Assembly: GCA_023662835.1 (NCBI GenBank)
Contig: JAMPII010000006.1
Coordinates: forward strand, 1 to 62,590
Source of the DNA: Muribaculaceae bacterium
GTDB lineage: Bacteria > Bacteroidota > Bacteroidia > Bacteroidales > Muribaculaceae
Direction of reading: 5' to 3'
DNA: 62,590 nt
The first letter of the stretch is position 1. Every line of letters begins with the position of its first letter. Under the pieces are notes generated by a model. That model was not told where the DNA came from. It was given only the letters and a program-made list of their open reading frames with translations, and did not search any database. Positions 1-8,471 of this stretch are shown piece by piece. The position numbers and the translations under genes were made by a program.

Positions 1-411
1 GGGGAAAAGGATTAAATTCGCAGTCAGAACGAACTCGGATACGTGGGTAAGAGAATCCTCGGAACACGAAGCGGGAAATACCGTTACCAACTCGTTACAC
101 AAGAAAATAGCGTCACTATAACAGATTGATACTGCGATATTTATATTGTTGGGAACAAGTCCCTCCAGCTCCACTTGTTAAAAGTCCGGAAACCGGACTA
201 AAGAAGACAAACCTCAGACTGACTGGAAAAGGCAAGTATCCCTTGAACAGACAATGGCTCTCATTCTCGAACTGCTGAAGGCAGAGGAGAGAAAGAAGAA
301 AGAGATGCAGGAGGCCTCAATCATTGGCCCATCAATCACATCACAGGAAATACTACTGAAATTGGTCTTGTTCCCAGATTAAAGCACAACCTGCATTAGC
401 GCTATTGCACA
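1..411. other. Left-edge region without a recognisable gene
   Basis: About 410 bases upstream of the aldo/keto reductase remnant. Apart from one short reading frame (254-382, listed separately) I see no conserved domain, RNA gene or clear promoter. Several short frames interrupted by stops suggest decayed coding DNA, in keeping with the broken genes that follow. The window edge cuts whatever lay further left. Confidence 0.4.
254..382 (+). CDS. Possible 42-aa peptide or gene remnant, unknown
   Basis: A short open frame beginning MALILELLKAEERKKKEMQE and ending in VLFPD. The frame stays open upstream to about 182 without a better start, so it may be the 3' tail of a decayed longer gene. It is lysine- and glutamate-rich and probably helical. 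I do not recognise the family. It lies in a decaying region, so expression is doubtful. Confidence 0.2.
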   Translation: MALILELLKAEERKKKEMQEASIIGPSITSQEILLKLVLFPD

Positions 412-450
412 ATGCTAATAGAGGTTGACTTTAAAATTTTGAAAGCAACT

Positions 451-997
451 CTATGCTTTCAAGTTGATGAGGCCTCTGACGAATGTAGGGTCGCCAAAAT
501 CATAGCTGCCGGCGTCGTGCTGGTTCATCCCGGCGATTTTATTCATGTCCTCATCGGAGAGGGCGAAGTCGAAGATGTCGAGGTTCTGAACCATTCGCTC
601 CTTGTGGGTTGACTTGGGTATAGCCACTATGCCTCGCTGAATGAGCCAGCGGAGTGCCACCTGCGATGCGGTTTTTTCCATATTGCTGTCCGATAGCTTC
701 AAGGACAGGACTTTCGCGGATTCCTCCATTCTCATGGCCGCCGAGAGGTCCCCATGCCATCATCTTGGTGCCTAACTCGTTGAGGTATTGCTGTATGCCG
801 TTCTGCTGGACAAAAGGGTTGCACTGCAACTGGTTCATCATCGGCTTCAAGTCAACGTGCAGGCAGAAGTCGAGGAAACGTCCGGCTTGAAAATTGGATA
901 CACCTATTGCACGTGCTTTGCCGTCGGCGAGTTCTTTCTCCATGTGCCGAACACATCTCCGAACGGCTGATGTATGAGCAGAAGTTCAACATCACGT
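451..997 (-). pseudogene. Aldo/keto reductase, C-terminal remnant with frameshifts
   Basis: Read on the minus strand from about 997 to the stop at 451-453, the three frames together give the second half of an aldo/keto reductase: ELLLIHQPFGDVFGTW, then GKARAIGVSNF, GPLGG, ESPVLEAIGQQYGK, ALRWLIQRGIVAIPKS and a C-terminal tail. One break lies near 930-940. A second is at the T6 run 672-677, where an extra base in an A6 coding run shifts the frame between YGK and TASQVALRWL. The first third of the enzyme (roughly 100 residues, with the catalytic Asp/Tyr) is missing: homology stops at about 997, exactly where an AraC-type frame begins on the other strand. A non-functional relic; single-base errors could account for the frameshifts but not for the missing N-terminus. 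Confidence 0.85.
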
Positions 998-1495
998 TTT
1001 CAGTGACCTGCGCAATGTGCGCGACAGGATAGAGGACAAGAGCCATCCATTCTACAACGAGATGATAGGCGGGTTGCTTCAGACGATGATCTACGACCTC
1101 TTTGCATTCCATTCGGCAACCAACGAGAATGTGCTTTCGACAGACCGCGTGGGATACATCACCCGCCAGTTTTTCACGCTGATAGAAGCGGACGGCCAAA
1201 GACTGAACGTGAGGTGTCATACTACGCCGCCCAACTTAACGTGACGCCGAAGTATCTTTTCGGCAAAATAAAGCGGATAACCGGCATCAGTGTCTCGACC
1301 CACATCAACCGTGCCGCAACTGCCATAATCATCAGCTATCGGAAAGAAAGCAACCTTTCAATCAGCCAGATTGCTGAAGAAATGAAATTCACCTCGCTCA
1401 GCTATTTCAGCCGTTACTGCCAGAAGAATCTTGGCAAATCTCCCCGCGAATACCGCCTGTCGATTTCTGTGAAGGCACGCGACATCAAAGACTGA
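998..1495 (+). pseudogene. AraC-family transcriptional regulator, N-terminally truncated and frameshifted
   Basis: The plus strand encodes the later part of an AraC/XylS regulator. It opens at about 998 with FSDLRNVRDRIEDKSHPF and continues through GLLQTMIYDLFAFHS; the frame then changes near 1195-1200. The helix-turn-helix half follows: REVSYYAAQLNVTPKYLFGK, then SISQIAEEMKFTSLSYFSRY and LGKSPREYR, the two recognition-helix regions of the family. The sensor half (about 110 residues) is missing. The normal layout of a regulator divergent from a reductase gene, with both 5' ends gone, suggests one deletion removed the shared promoter and both N-termini. Confidence 0.85.
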
Positions 1496-1594
1496 CACTT
1501 TTGCCATCGACTTTACCAAATTTACGACACAGAAAAAGCATCCGACAATTGATCGTATCTATCATCAGATGCCTTTATTTTTTTGGGAAAGGGA

Positions 1595-3454
1595 TTATAA
1601 ACTTACCTTAAAGCCGCCCATGGCAGTAAAGCCGGGCATGTCGTAGCCACGGTTTATGACGTAATGGGCGTCGGTTATGTTTTCAAGCCTTGTGAATATA
1701 GCCACATAACGGCAAATTTCGTAGTTGAGCTTCAGATTCAGAAGAGCGTAATTCTGATTCTTTATTCCTTCGGCCACATACAATCCGCCTACGCCTTTGA
1801 GGTCGGCGGCGATATTGAGTTTTTTCCAAAGCGTTAGTTCCGCGCCGAGGTAATATTGGTTTTTGGGCGCGCCCACAAGGTCGTCGAGCGATGTATGTAG
1901 GTAACTGAATGAAGCATAGAGCCGCAGATTGTCGAGAGGATGGCTATTGGCGGAAACTTCGATACCCTTGTTGATGAACTTCCCGGTGTTGACATTCTTC
2001 TGGTCAACGACCTGTATCATATCGGTGCCACGACTGTAGTAGGCGGTCAGATCCACCGAGAAAAAGCGGGAGAAGTGTTTGCCGACCGATAGCTCATAGT
2101 TCATCATCTTCTCCGGATTCAAATCGGGATTGGCCATGCGGCAGAGATATAACTCGCGAAACGACGGGTTGCGGTAGCCCATAGCAATATTGCCCTTGAT
2201 GTTGAGACCGAGTCCCGGATTGACGGCTAAACCGAACTGCGGCACCCACTGGGTGTCGAATTTGTCACTGTTGGCCATTCGCAGTCCGGCATTTAGATTG
2301 AGAATGTCTCCGACCAACGACTGGGAAAGGGCGATATAGGGAGAGTATTCCACAATCTTCTTCCGTGTGATAGCGCCCAAGTTGGTTTCCGAAACCGGGC
2401 GGCCGCCGGAAATAGGTATCTCACCGGAATAGACATCGAAATCAAAACCGACAGTGGCCGATGCGCCTCTCCACGGCGAGAAGTTTTCATAAAGCATCAC
2501 GCCGAGACGGTCGTCGGTGCTGTGAAAATGATTAGGGTCATCAATAAAATGGTTGCCGTAGCTGTAATACACACGTGCCAAACCCGATACTGAACCATAA
2601 TTGTTGGTGGCGCTGACCGATGCCTCCCCGCGTACTACATTCTGATGATAAATGTAGGATGATTCCGGATCGTAAAACGTAGGGTAAATCGGGTCATTAC
2701 CACGGAAGTTCATGAAGGTAAAATCCGCATTGGCTTTCCAATTCTCAGAAAAGTCGTAGCCAATTTTGGCGTATGCGTCAACCTGATTGAAGTCGAAATT
2801 GTCCACGTTGCCGTCGGTGCGGTTGTAGGATGCCGACACCAAGGAGGAGAATTTGCCGTAACGGGCGGTGTTGGTCAGCGATGACAGCCACGTGTTGTAA
2901 GAACCGTATTGCGAGGATATGGTGGTCTTCACGCCATCCTTCTGCGGATTCTTGGTGATGACATTAATGGTGCCGGCCATAGCATTTGACCCATACAGCA
3001 CCGAGCCCGGACCGCGAAGCACCTCCACCCGCTCAACATATTCCTTATCGTAGAAATCAGAAATCTGGTGAGAATACAGCCCTGCAAACTGAGGTTGCCC
3101 GTCAACCATCATAAGAACTGCGCTCGCCCGGTCGCCTCCGACACCGCGCAACTTGATATGTCCGGCTCCGCCGTTGCTCACACCGAATCCGAATATGCTG
3201 CGCTCCGTTACGAACAAACTCGGCACCATGCCTGAAATAGCTGACAAAACCTGTGTCGCGCCGATTGATTCCAGACGGTCTTGCCCTACTACCGACACCG
3301 TGTAAGGCAAAAGATTCTTCTTAACCGGAGAGTTTGTCCCGGTCACAACAACTTCGTGGAGGCTTAAAATGCTATCTGCAGTCTCCTGACCATGAATAGA
3401 GGTCATAGAAACTACTGAGGCGATTATCGTGAGAATGATTGGTTTGGTATTCAT
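1595..3454 (-). CDS. TonB-dependent outer-membrane receptor
   Basis: 619 aa with an N-terminal signal peptide (about residues 1-22, ending HGQ). The plug domain spans roughly 30-150, with the family motifs LHEVVVTGT, DRLESIGATQVLSAISG, IKLRGVG and VERVEVLRGPGSVLYGSNAMAGTINVITK. A 22-strand type barrel follows, ending GGFKVSL. There is no carboxypeptidase-like N-terminal extension, so it is a plain siderophore/cobalamin-type receptor rather than a SusC protein. Its substrate cannot be read from sequence. Its start overlaps the stop of the upstream cupin gene by one base (TAATG), implying translational coupling and one transcript. No FecR/sigma pair or SusD is present. Confidence 0.93.
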   Translation of the reverse strand: MNTKPIILTIIASVVSMTSIHGQETADSILSLHEVVVTGTNSPVKKNLLPYTVSVVGQDRLESIGATQVLSAISGMVPSLFVTERSIFGFGVSNGGAGHIKLRGVGGDRASAVLMMVDGQPQFAGLYSHQISDFYDKEYVERVEVLRGPGSVLYGSNAMAGTINVITKNPQKDGVKTTISSQYGSYNTWLSSLTNTARYGKFSSLVSASYNRTDGNVDNFDFNQVDAYAKIGYDFSENWKANADFTFMNFRGNDPIYPTFYDPESSYIYHQNVVRGEASVSATNNYGSVSGLARVYYSYGNHFIDDPNHFHSTDDRLGVMLYENFSPWRGASATVGFDFDVYSGEIPISGGRPVSETNLGAITRKKIVEYSPYIALSQSLVGDILNLNAGLRMANSDKFDTQWVPQFGLAVNPGLGLNIKGNIAMGYRNPSFRELYLCRMANPDLNPEKMMNYELSVGKHFSRFFSVDLTAYYSRGTDMIQVVDQKNVNTGKFINKGIEVSANSHPLDNLRLYASFSYLHTSLDDLVGAPKNQYYLGAELTLWKKLNIAADLKGVGGLYVAEGIKNQNYALLNLKLNYEICRYVAIFTRLENITDAHYVINRGYDMPGFTAMGGFKVSL

Positions 3455-4251
3455 TACTTTAGCTTATTGTATTCTTCATCGCTTACCGGCTCGAGCCATT
3501 CGTTTGAGGTGTTCTCTCCCTCAATCTCGAAGGCAAGGTGTGAGAACCAGCTGTCGGCGGTTGCGCCGTGCCAGTGCTTCACGTTGGCTGGAATATGGAT
3601 TACAGTGCCGGGAACAATCTCAACGGCCTGTTTCCCCTCCTCCTGATACCATCCGCGACCTGCCACCCCGACAAGCATCTGTCCACCGCCCTTTGAGGCA
3701 TGGTGTATATGCCAGTTGTTGCGGCAACGGGGTTCAAATGTCACGTTGAAGAATTTTACCTGGTCGTTTGATACCGGTGCAAGATAGCTGTTGCCGATGA
3801 AATATTGGGCGTAGGCCGTGTTGGGCTCGCCGATGGGGAAAATCATCTCCTGCTCGAATTTCTCTTTTGCATCGGTGGCATCGGTAGAGTCCTTCCATAC
3901 CTCCGTGGCCTGACGAAAAGCGCCCCACGCCTTCGGCCAACCTGCATAGAAAGCCACTTGGGTGAGGATTTCAGCAATTTCTGTGCGTGTCACACCATTT
4001 TTCTTTGCCTCCTGAAGATGATAAGTGAGCGATGAGTCGATAATGCCGCTGCTTACAAGGGCTGTGACAGTCACGATGCTGCGGTCGCGTTTTGAGAGTT
4101 TGTTGGTGCGACTCCACACCTCCTCGAAAAGCACGTCGTTGTTAAGTTCTGCAAACTTCGGAGCGAACTCGCCGAGCTGTGCGCGTCCGGCGGTCTGATT
4201 GGGATTGACCTCAGTTGCGGTCAATTTTGTAGGGTTCTGAGCCTTAACCAT
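3454..4251 (-). CDS. Carboxymuconolactone decarboxylase-cupin fusion protein
   Basis: 265 aa in two domains. Residues about 25-120 are AhpD/carboxymuconolactone-decarboxylase-like (RDRSIVTVTALVSSG, then HLQEAKKNGVTRTEIAEIL and the GWPKAWGAF helix) without a CxxC pair, so peroxidase activity of the AhpD kind is not expected. Residues about 150-255 form a cupin with a HIHHASKGGGQ metal-ligand segment, PGTVIHIPANVKHWHG and a final His-rich strand. Such fusions are common in Bacteroidales next to AraC regulators and aldo/keto reductases, as here. The start was chosen at the ATG preceding KAQNPTKL. No signal peptide is obvious, so it is likely cytoplasmic. The downstream receptor is translationally coupled to it. 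Confidence 0.88.
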   Translation of the reverse strand: MVKAQNPTKLTATEVNPNQTAGRAQLGEFAPKFAELNNDVLFEEVWSRTNKLSKRDRSIVTVTALVSSGIIDSSLTYHLQEAKKNGVTRTEIAEILTQVAFYAGWPKAWGAFRQATEVWKDSTDATDAKEKFEQEMIFPIGEPNTAYAQYFIGNSYLAPVSNDQVKFFNVTFEPRCRNNWHIHHASKGGGQMLVGVAGRGWYQEEGKQAVEIVPGTVIHIPANVKHWHGATADSWFSHLAFEIEGENTSNEWLEPVSDEEYNKLK

Positions 4252-4376
4252 AATTGATATTCCAATTAAAAACGTTGCAATATACTATTTTTCATAATAA
4301 ATCATTTAACCCCCACCGGAATCAGACTATGAACGCCGCCGTTTATAACACTGTGCCGTTTGAGATGTATCTTCAT

Positions 4377-4402
4377 ATCATAAGTTTTATGATGCAAATA
4401 TA
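4377..4402 (-). promoter_or_regulatory. Candidate promoter and operator of the cupin/receptor pair
   Basis: On the minus strand TATATTTG (4402 to 4395) matches the Bacteroidetes -7 element TAnnTTTG. Directly downstream lies a perfect inverted repeat ATCATAA-GTT-TTATGAT (4377-4393), well placed as an operator near the transcription start. No convincing -33 TTTG at the usual spacing was found. The leader to the cupin start is about 125 nt. Confidence 0.45.
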
Positions 4403-4536
4403 GCATATGAACTTTTCAAGCATATAACCCGATTTACTGAAAGCATAACCAAAATTATGATACAACGCCTAAAGAAATAGCCTGTAAATAAAAAAACGTG
4501 TTATTAAAAATTAAAATGCCTCAAACTCGGCTTTTT

Positions 4537-4568
4537 TTTGTTTTGATAATCAACTTTTTTTATGTTTC
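4537..4568 (+). promoter_or_regulatory. Candidate promoter of the M6 protease gene
   Basis: TTTG at 4537-4540 followed, after 20 nt, by TATGTTTC at 4561-4568. This fits the Bacteroidetes pattern except for the last base. It lies about 75 nt upstream of the preferred start codon. Confidence 0.4.
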
Positions 4569-4641
4569 TTTGTGACATAATGCCAAAAAATCACATTAGA
4601 ATCCAGCTATGGACCATAATATTAATTCACTTTTCGGTGCG

Positions 4642-7407
4642 ATGAAAAAATTTCTCTTAGCCGTGTCGATTGCCCTGTTGGCTAACAGTGATGCGCTAGC
4701 CGTAATGGCTACTCCCGACCCCGTGGTATACACAAATCCCGACGGTTCGAAAGTTACAATCAAAATGTTTGGCGACGAACATTTCTCGTTTAACACTACT
4801 ACCGATGGCTACGTCGTTAAAGCTGCCCCCGACGGCACATTATATTATATGGAGTCGGTTAACGGCAAACTCGCTATGTCGGCAGTTGCTGTTTCCGACA
4901 TCGCTTCTCGCTCCGATGCCGAAACATCATTCCTCGCATCTCTCGATAAGGAGGTCGTAATGCAGCAAACGCGCGCAACCATGGCTACCACCCGCGCTGC
5001 CTCAAACTCTGCCATTCAGTACGCCCCCATCAACGAAAAAAAAGGTGGATTCCCAACAATGGGCTCGCCCAAGGTGCTCATAATCATGGCCGAGTATTCC
5101 GACGTAAAATTTCAGTCGGGTGCAAAACAGCAGATTACCAACATGCTGAGCCAAAAAGGCTATAGCGCTAACGGCGGCACAGGTTCCGCTCTCGATTATT
5201 ACACCGATAGTTCGAACGGCCAGTTCACACCGCAGTTCGACGTTTATGGCCCAGTAACCTTGTCAAACACCCGGGCTTACTACGGCGCCGAAACAGAAAC
5301 CGATAACGACGTGCGTGCTCCCGAAATGATTGCTGAAGCGTGTCGCCTGCTTGACGATGAAATAAACTATGCCGACTACGACTGCGACCACGACGGCCAA
5401 ATCGACAATATCTTCCTGTTCTATGCCGGACAAGGACAAGCCGACTCCGGTATAGGCGAAACAATATGGCCCCACGCATGGTACCTCAGCGGACATAGTT
5501 GTCATTTCTACGCCGACGGAATCCTGCTGAACCGTTACGCCACAACTGCCGAGCTGAACACATCCGGAGGCCTGAAGCCAACCGGTATAGGAACATTCGT
5601 CCACGAATTCTCCCACGTAATGGGTCTCCCCGACCTCTACGACACAGCCTACAACGGCAGCAACGACCCCGGTCAATTCTCACTAATGGCATCCGGCAAC
5701 TACCTCAACCGTCAGAATACACCGCCCATGTTCTCAGCCTACGAGCGTGCCGTTATGGGATGGCTCGATCCCTTCGAACTCACTGACCCGCGCAACGTTG
5801 CCCTGGCTCCCTCTACATCAGCCGACGGTTACGAAGATGCGGCCATAATCAAAACGCCCAGCAACAACGAATACTATGTGCTCGAAACCCGTAAAAAAAC
5901 AGGCTGGGATGCTTACATACCCGCCGAAGGCATGCTTATATGGCACATCGACTACAACGCATCCGTATGGTCGCAGAACAGAGTAAACGCAACCCCCTCC
6001 CATCAGCGAATCGATATCGTTGAATCAAACCCAAAAAGCCCCAGCAACGACGGTGTGCCATTCCCCGGCTACACCAACAACCGCAGCTTTGCCGACGACA
6101 CAAACCCCTCAATAACCCCTTGGACCGGCGTAGCCCTTAACAAACGTCTCGATCAAATCACCCGCTTCGACGACGGCACCGTATCGTTCCGCTTCAACGG
6201 CGGAGCAGAAACCCCGTCCAAACTAAAGCTCAACGAACCCTCACAAATCACCCACACAACGGCCACAATCAGCTGGCAACCCGTTCAAGGAGTGAAAACT
6301 TACTATGTATCCCTCTGGAACGACGAAGAGCTGATTCTAAACGAACAAGCTACCGAAAAAACATCCTACTCCTTCGAAGGCCTCACACAATTAACAACCT
6401 ACAGCTATCGCGTAGGCTACTACGACGACCGCTTCATAGCCAACGTTGAAAGCTCCTTCGAAACCGCAATCTCCCCGATCGACACCCGTCGCCCTGTAGC
6501 CAACGAGGCCACAAACATCGGCCCGACTTCGGCACTCCTCTCGTGGGAAGAAATGATCGGCGCTAAAACATACACTGTCAGCGTATTCACCGGAATAGAA
6601 GCCGGACCCAAAACCGAAACTGCAACCTTCGACAATTCATCCCTGCCCGACGACTGGACAACCAACGCCACAGCCTTCGCAACAGCTTCAGGCTACTACG
6701 GCAGCAAAGCTCCGGCCCTACAAATCTACAACAAAGAATTCGTTCAAACCCCGGCTTTCGACAGCAATATCACAAATATCGCTTTCACAGCACGTCGCAT
6801 CGGAACCGCCCAGTCGTCCCTTATAGTAGAAGGTCGCATAACGCCAACTTCACCCTGGAAACAAATCGTTTCGGAAGAAATCCCGCGTAACAAAACCAAA
6901 AAATCATACGACCAAAGCATCATCGCCGACGGCTACACCCAAATCCGGATCCGTCTCGAAGCCGAGGATAACGTATCGGTAACAATCGACGACATCGCTA
7001 TAACCATTGCCGAAAGCTACGCATTAACCCCCTACGAAGGAATGGTTAACCTCGACGCCGACAGCAATCTGCGCTACACAGTTAAAGGTCTCATGCCCGA
7101 AACCGAGTATTACTTCACCGTTGTAGGCCACGACGGCACCCTCGACTCAAAAGAATCGAAACCCGTCAAATTCACTACAATCGAAGGCGCAACATCTGCC
7201 ATCGACGAAGTTGCCCAAGAACGTGAAATCACCCTGCAAGGCCATCAGCTTTCCGTAGCCGCCCCCGCAGGAACCTCAATCGCTGTCATAACCACCGACG
7301 GCCGCATAATTGCACAAGCACAAACCTCGCTCGCCGCCCAGCTCCCGGCTCCCGGCCTATATATAATAAAGGTAGGAGCAACCGCCAGCAAACTAATCTG
7401 CAAATAA
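4642..7407 (+). CDS. Secreted M6-family metalloprotease with FN3 domains and a C-terminal sorting domain
   Basis: 921 aa from the ATG at 4642, chosen over the one at 4609 because MKKFLLAVSIALLANSDALA is then a proper signal peptide. The M6 (immune inhibitor A-like) catalytic domain contains HEFSHVMGLPD, with H321, E322 and H325 as zinc ligands and general base. It is followed by the M6-typical FSLMASG segment. Two or three fibronectin type III modules follow (about 535-610, 615-, and near 790-845). The last 70 residues resemble a type A (T9SS/Por) sorting domain: a VITTDGR strand, then APGLYIIKV and a basic end. It is probably exported across both membranes to degrade proteins at the surface or outside. 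Monocistronic, with its own promoter and a strong terminator at 7437. Confidence 0.9.
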   Translation: MKKFLLAVSIALLANSDALAVMATPDPVVYTNPDGSKVTIKMFGDEHFSFNTTTDGYVVKAAPDGTLYYMESVNGKLAMSAVAVSDIASRSDAETSFLASLDKEVVMQQTRATMATTRAASNSAIQYAPINEKKGGFPTMGSPKVLIIMAEYSDVKFQSGAKQQITNMLSQKGYSANGGTGSALDYYTDSSNGQFTPQFDVYGPVTLSNTRAYYGAETETDNDVRAPEMIAEACRLLDDEINYADYDCDHDGQIDNIFLFYAGQGQADSGIGETIWPHAWYLSGHSCHFYADGILLNRYATTAELNTSGGLKPTGIGTFVHEFSHVMGLPDLYDTAYNGSNDPGQFSLMASGNYLNRQNTPPMFSAYERAVMGWLDPFELTDPRNVALAPSTSADGYEDAAIIKTPSNNEYYVLETRKKTGWDAYIPAEGMLIWHIDYNASVWSQNRVNATPSHQRIDIVESNPKSPSNDGVPFPGYTNNRSFADDTNPSITPWTGVALNKRLDQITRFDDGTVSFRFNGGAETPSKLKLNEPSQITHTTATISWQPVQGVKTYYVSLWNDEELILNEQATEKTSYSFEGLTQLTTYSYRVGYYDDRFIANVESSFETAISPIDTRRPVANEATNIGPTSALLSWEEMIGAKTYTVSVFTGIEAGPKTETATFDNSSLPDDWTTNATAFATASGYYGSKAPALQIYNKEFVQTPAFDSNITNIAFTARRIGTAQSSLIVEGRITPTSPWKQIVSEEIPRNKTKKSYDQSIIADGYTQIRIRLEAEDNVSVTIDDIAITIAESYALTPYEGMVNLDADSNLRYTVKGLMPETEYYFTVVGHDGTLDSKESKPVKFTTIEGATSAIDEVAQEREITLQGHQLSVAAPAGTSIAVITTDGRIIAQAQTSLAAQLPAPGLYIIKVGATASKLICK

Positions 7408-7436
7408 CCATAGGGTAGGGCATCCCCCCTAACCCC

Positions 7437-7478
7437 AAAGCTAAACCCTCAGGTGTCCCAACCTGAGGGTTTAGCTTT
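7437..7478. terminator. Strong hairpin with an 18-bp perfect stem
   Basis: Arms 7437-7454 and 7461-7478 are exact reverse complements around a 6-nt loop (GTCCCA). The right arm ends in TTT and is followed by ATTAA. It lies 30 nt after the protease stop and rules out the longer upstream start for the next gene, which would begin inside the hairpin. Confidence 0.85.
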
Positions 7479-7570
7479 ATTAACCAATCTCCAATTCTCC
7501 GAAAATGTTAATATTATCAAAATCTTCATAAGCATAGTTAGCCAATATAGGAATTCCCGCATTAATGCAC

Positions 7571-7578
7571 TAAATTTG
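7571..7578 (+). promoter_or_regulatory. -7 element of the NlpC/P60 gene
   Basis: TAAATTTG matches the Bacteroidetes -7 consensus and lies 40 nt before the chosen ATG. A -33 element is not evident. Confidence 0.45.
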
Positions 7579-7617
7579 CAACCAAGCGTTTTTAACCTTA
7601 ATCGAACAAGTAAACCA

Positions 7618-8277
7618 ATGACATTCGCAACACGAATTTTCGCGGCAATAGCTCTGACAGTGGCGTCATTCGTCCCTGCCATGGCCGTTTCTCCCTTGAT
7701 GCAGCCGCTGGTTGAACGTCCACTCGCCCCACTGAAAGCATCGTCTGCTACACAGCATCTACTCGCAGGCATTGGTAGCGACGCCGACAACGCCGACAAC
7801 GCCCCGCTCCTCGCCGCCGTAAACATCTGGCGCCCCTCATTACCCGAAATTAAACCCGTCGAAACCATCATCGACGACGAAGCCCCCGAATATATAGCCG
7901 ACCTGCTCGGACATGCATCTACTTTCATCGGAACACGCTATCGCTCAGGAGGCAAAAAACCCGGCGGTTTCGACTGCTCAGGTTTCACATCCTATATATT
8001 CAGCCAATTTGGCATCAGCCTGAATGCATCCTCAGGCAGTCAGTACACCCAAGGCGAACAAGTTGAAAACGAAAGCCTCCGCCCCGGCGACCTCGTTTTC
8101 TTTGCCGGACGCTCAGTATCGCGAAAACGCGTAGGCCATGTCGGCATCGTAACCGAAATTTGCCCTGACGGTACATTCCGCTTCATCCATTCGGCATGCA
8201 AATCTGGCGTGGTAATAAGCCACTCACAAGAGCCCTACTACAAACGCCGCTACATTGGGGCACGACGTGTCGAATAA
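7618..8277 (+). CDS. Secreted NlpC/P60 cysteine peptidase (peptidoglycan hydrolase)
   Basis: 219 aa from the ATG at 7618; the in-frame extension to 7453 starts inside the upstream terminator and is rejected. Residues 1-23 form a signal peptide (TFATRIFAAIALTVASFVPAMA). The C-terminal NlpC/P60 domain carries the catalytic Cys in FDCSGF (C120), His in GHVGIV (H174) and a third polar residue, His191 in FIHSA. Family members cleave the D-Glu to meso-diaminopimelate bond of stem peptides. The roughly 90 residues between signal and catalytic domain are low in recognisable structure. Flanked by terminators on both sides, so a single-gene unit. Confidence 0.9.
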   Translation: MTFATRIFAAIALTVASFVPAMAVSPLMQPLVERPLAPLKASSATQHLLAGIGSDADNADNAPLLAAVNIWRPSLPEIKPVETIIDDEAPEYIADLLGHASTFIGTRYRSGGKKPGGFDCSGFTSYIFSQFGISLNASSGSQYTQGEQVENESLRPGDLVFFAGRSVSRKRVGHVGIVTEICPDGTFRFIHSACKSGVVISHSQEPYYKRRYIGARRVE

Positions 8278-8303
8278 TTCATCGTAAAAAGCAACGCCAA
8301 AGC

Positions 8304-8334
8304 AGTCTCATCCTCGCCAGGACGAGACTTTTTT
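8304..8334 (+). terminator. Rho-independent terminator after the NlpC/P60 gene
   Basis: AGTCTCATCCT (8304-8314) pairs with AGGACGAGACT (8319-8329) with a single mismatch around a 4-nt loop, followed by a T6 tract. Confidence 0.85.
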
Positions 8335-8384
8335 ATCTCCTTTCCACCCCAAAAATACTTAAAAACGCTTTATTGATAAATTCT

Positions 8385-8417
8385 TTTGCTGTTGTAACAG
8401 AAAAAACGCTATATTTG
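8385..8417 (+). promoter_or_regulatory. Promoter of secDF
   Basis: TTTG at 8385-8388, a 21-nt spacer, then TATATTTG at 8410-8417. This is a good Bacteroides-type promoter with a roughly 45-nt leader to the secDF start. Confidence 0.75.
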
Positions 8418-8471
8418 CATCTTGAAAAAAAATCGAAAAAAATTAACAACTAAAAACCATATTACCAACAC

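Noticed and set aside
8196-8453. 85-codon open frame after the NlpC/P60 gene
   Set aside because: It spans the terminator at 8304 and the secDF promoter at 8385, so it is not a coding unit.
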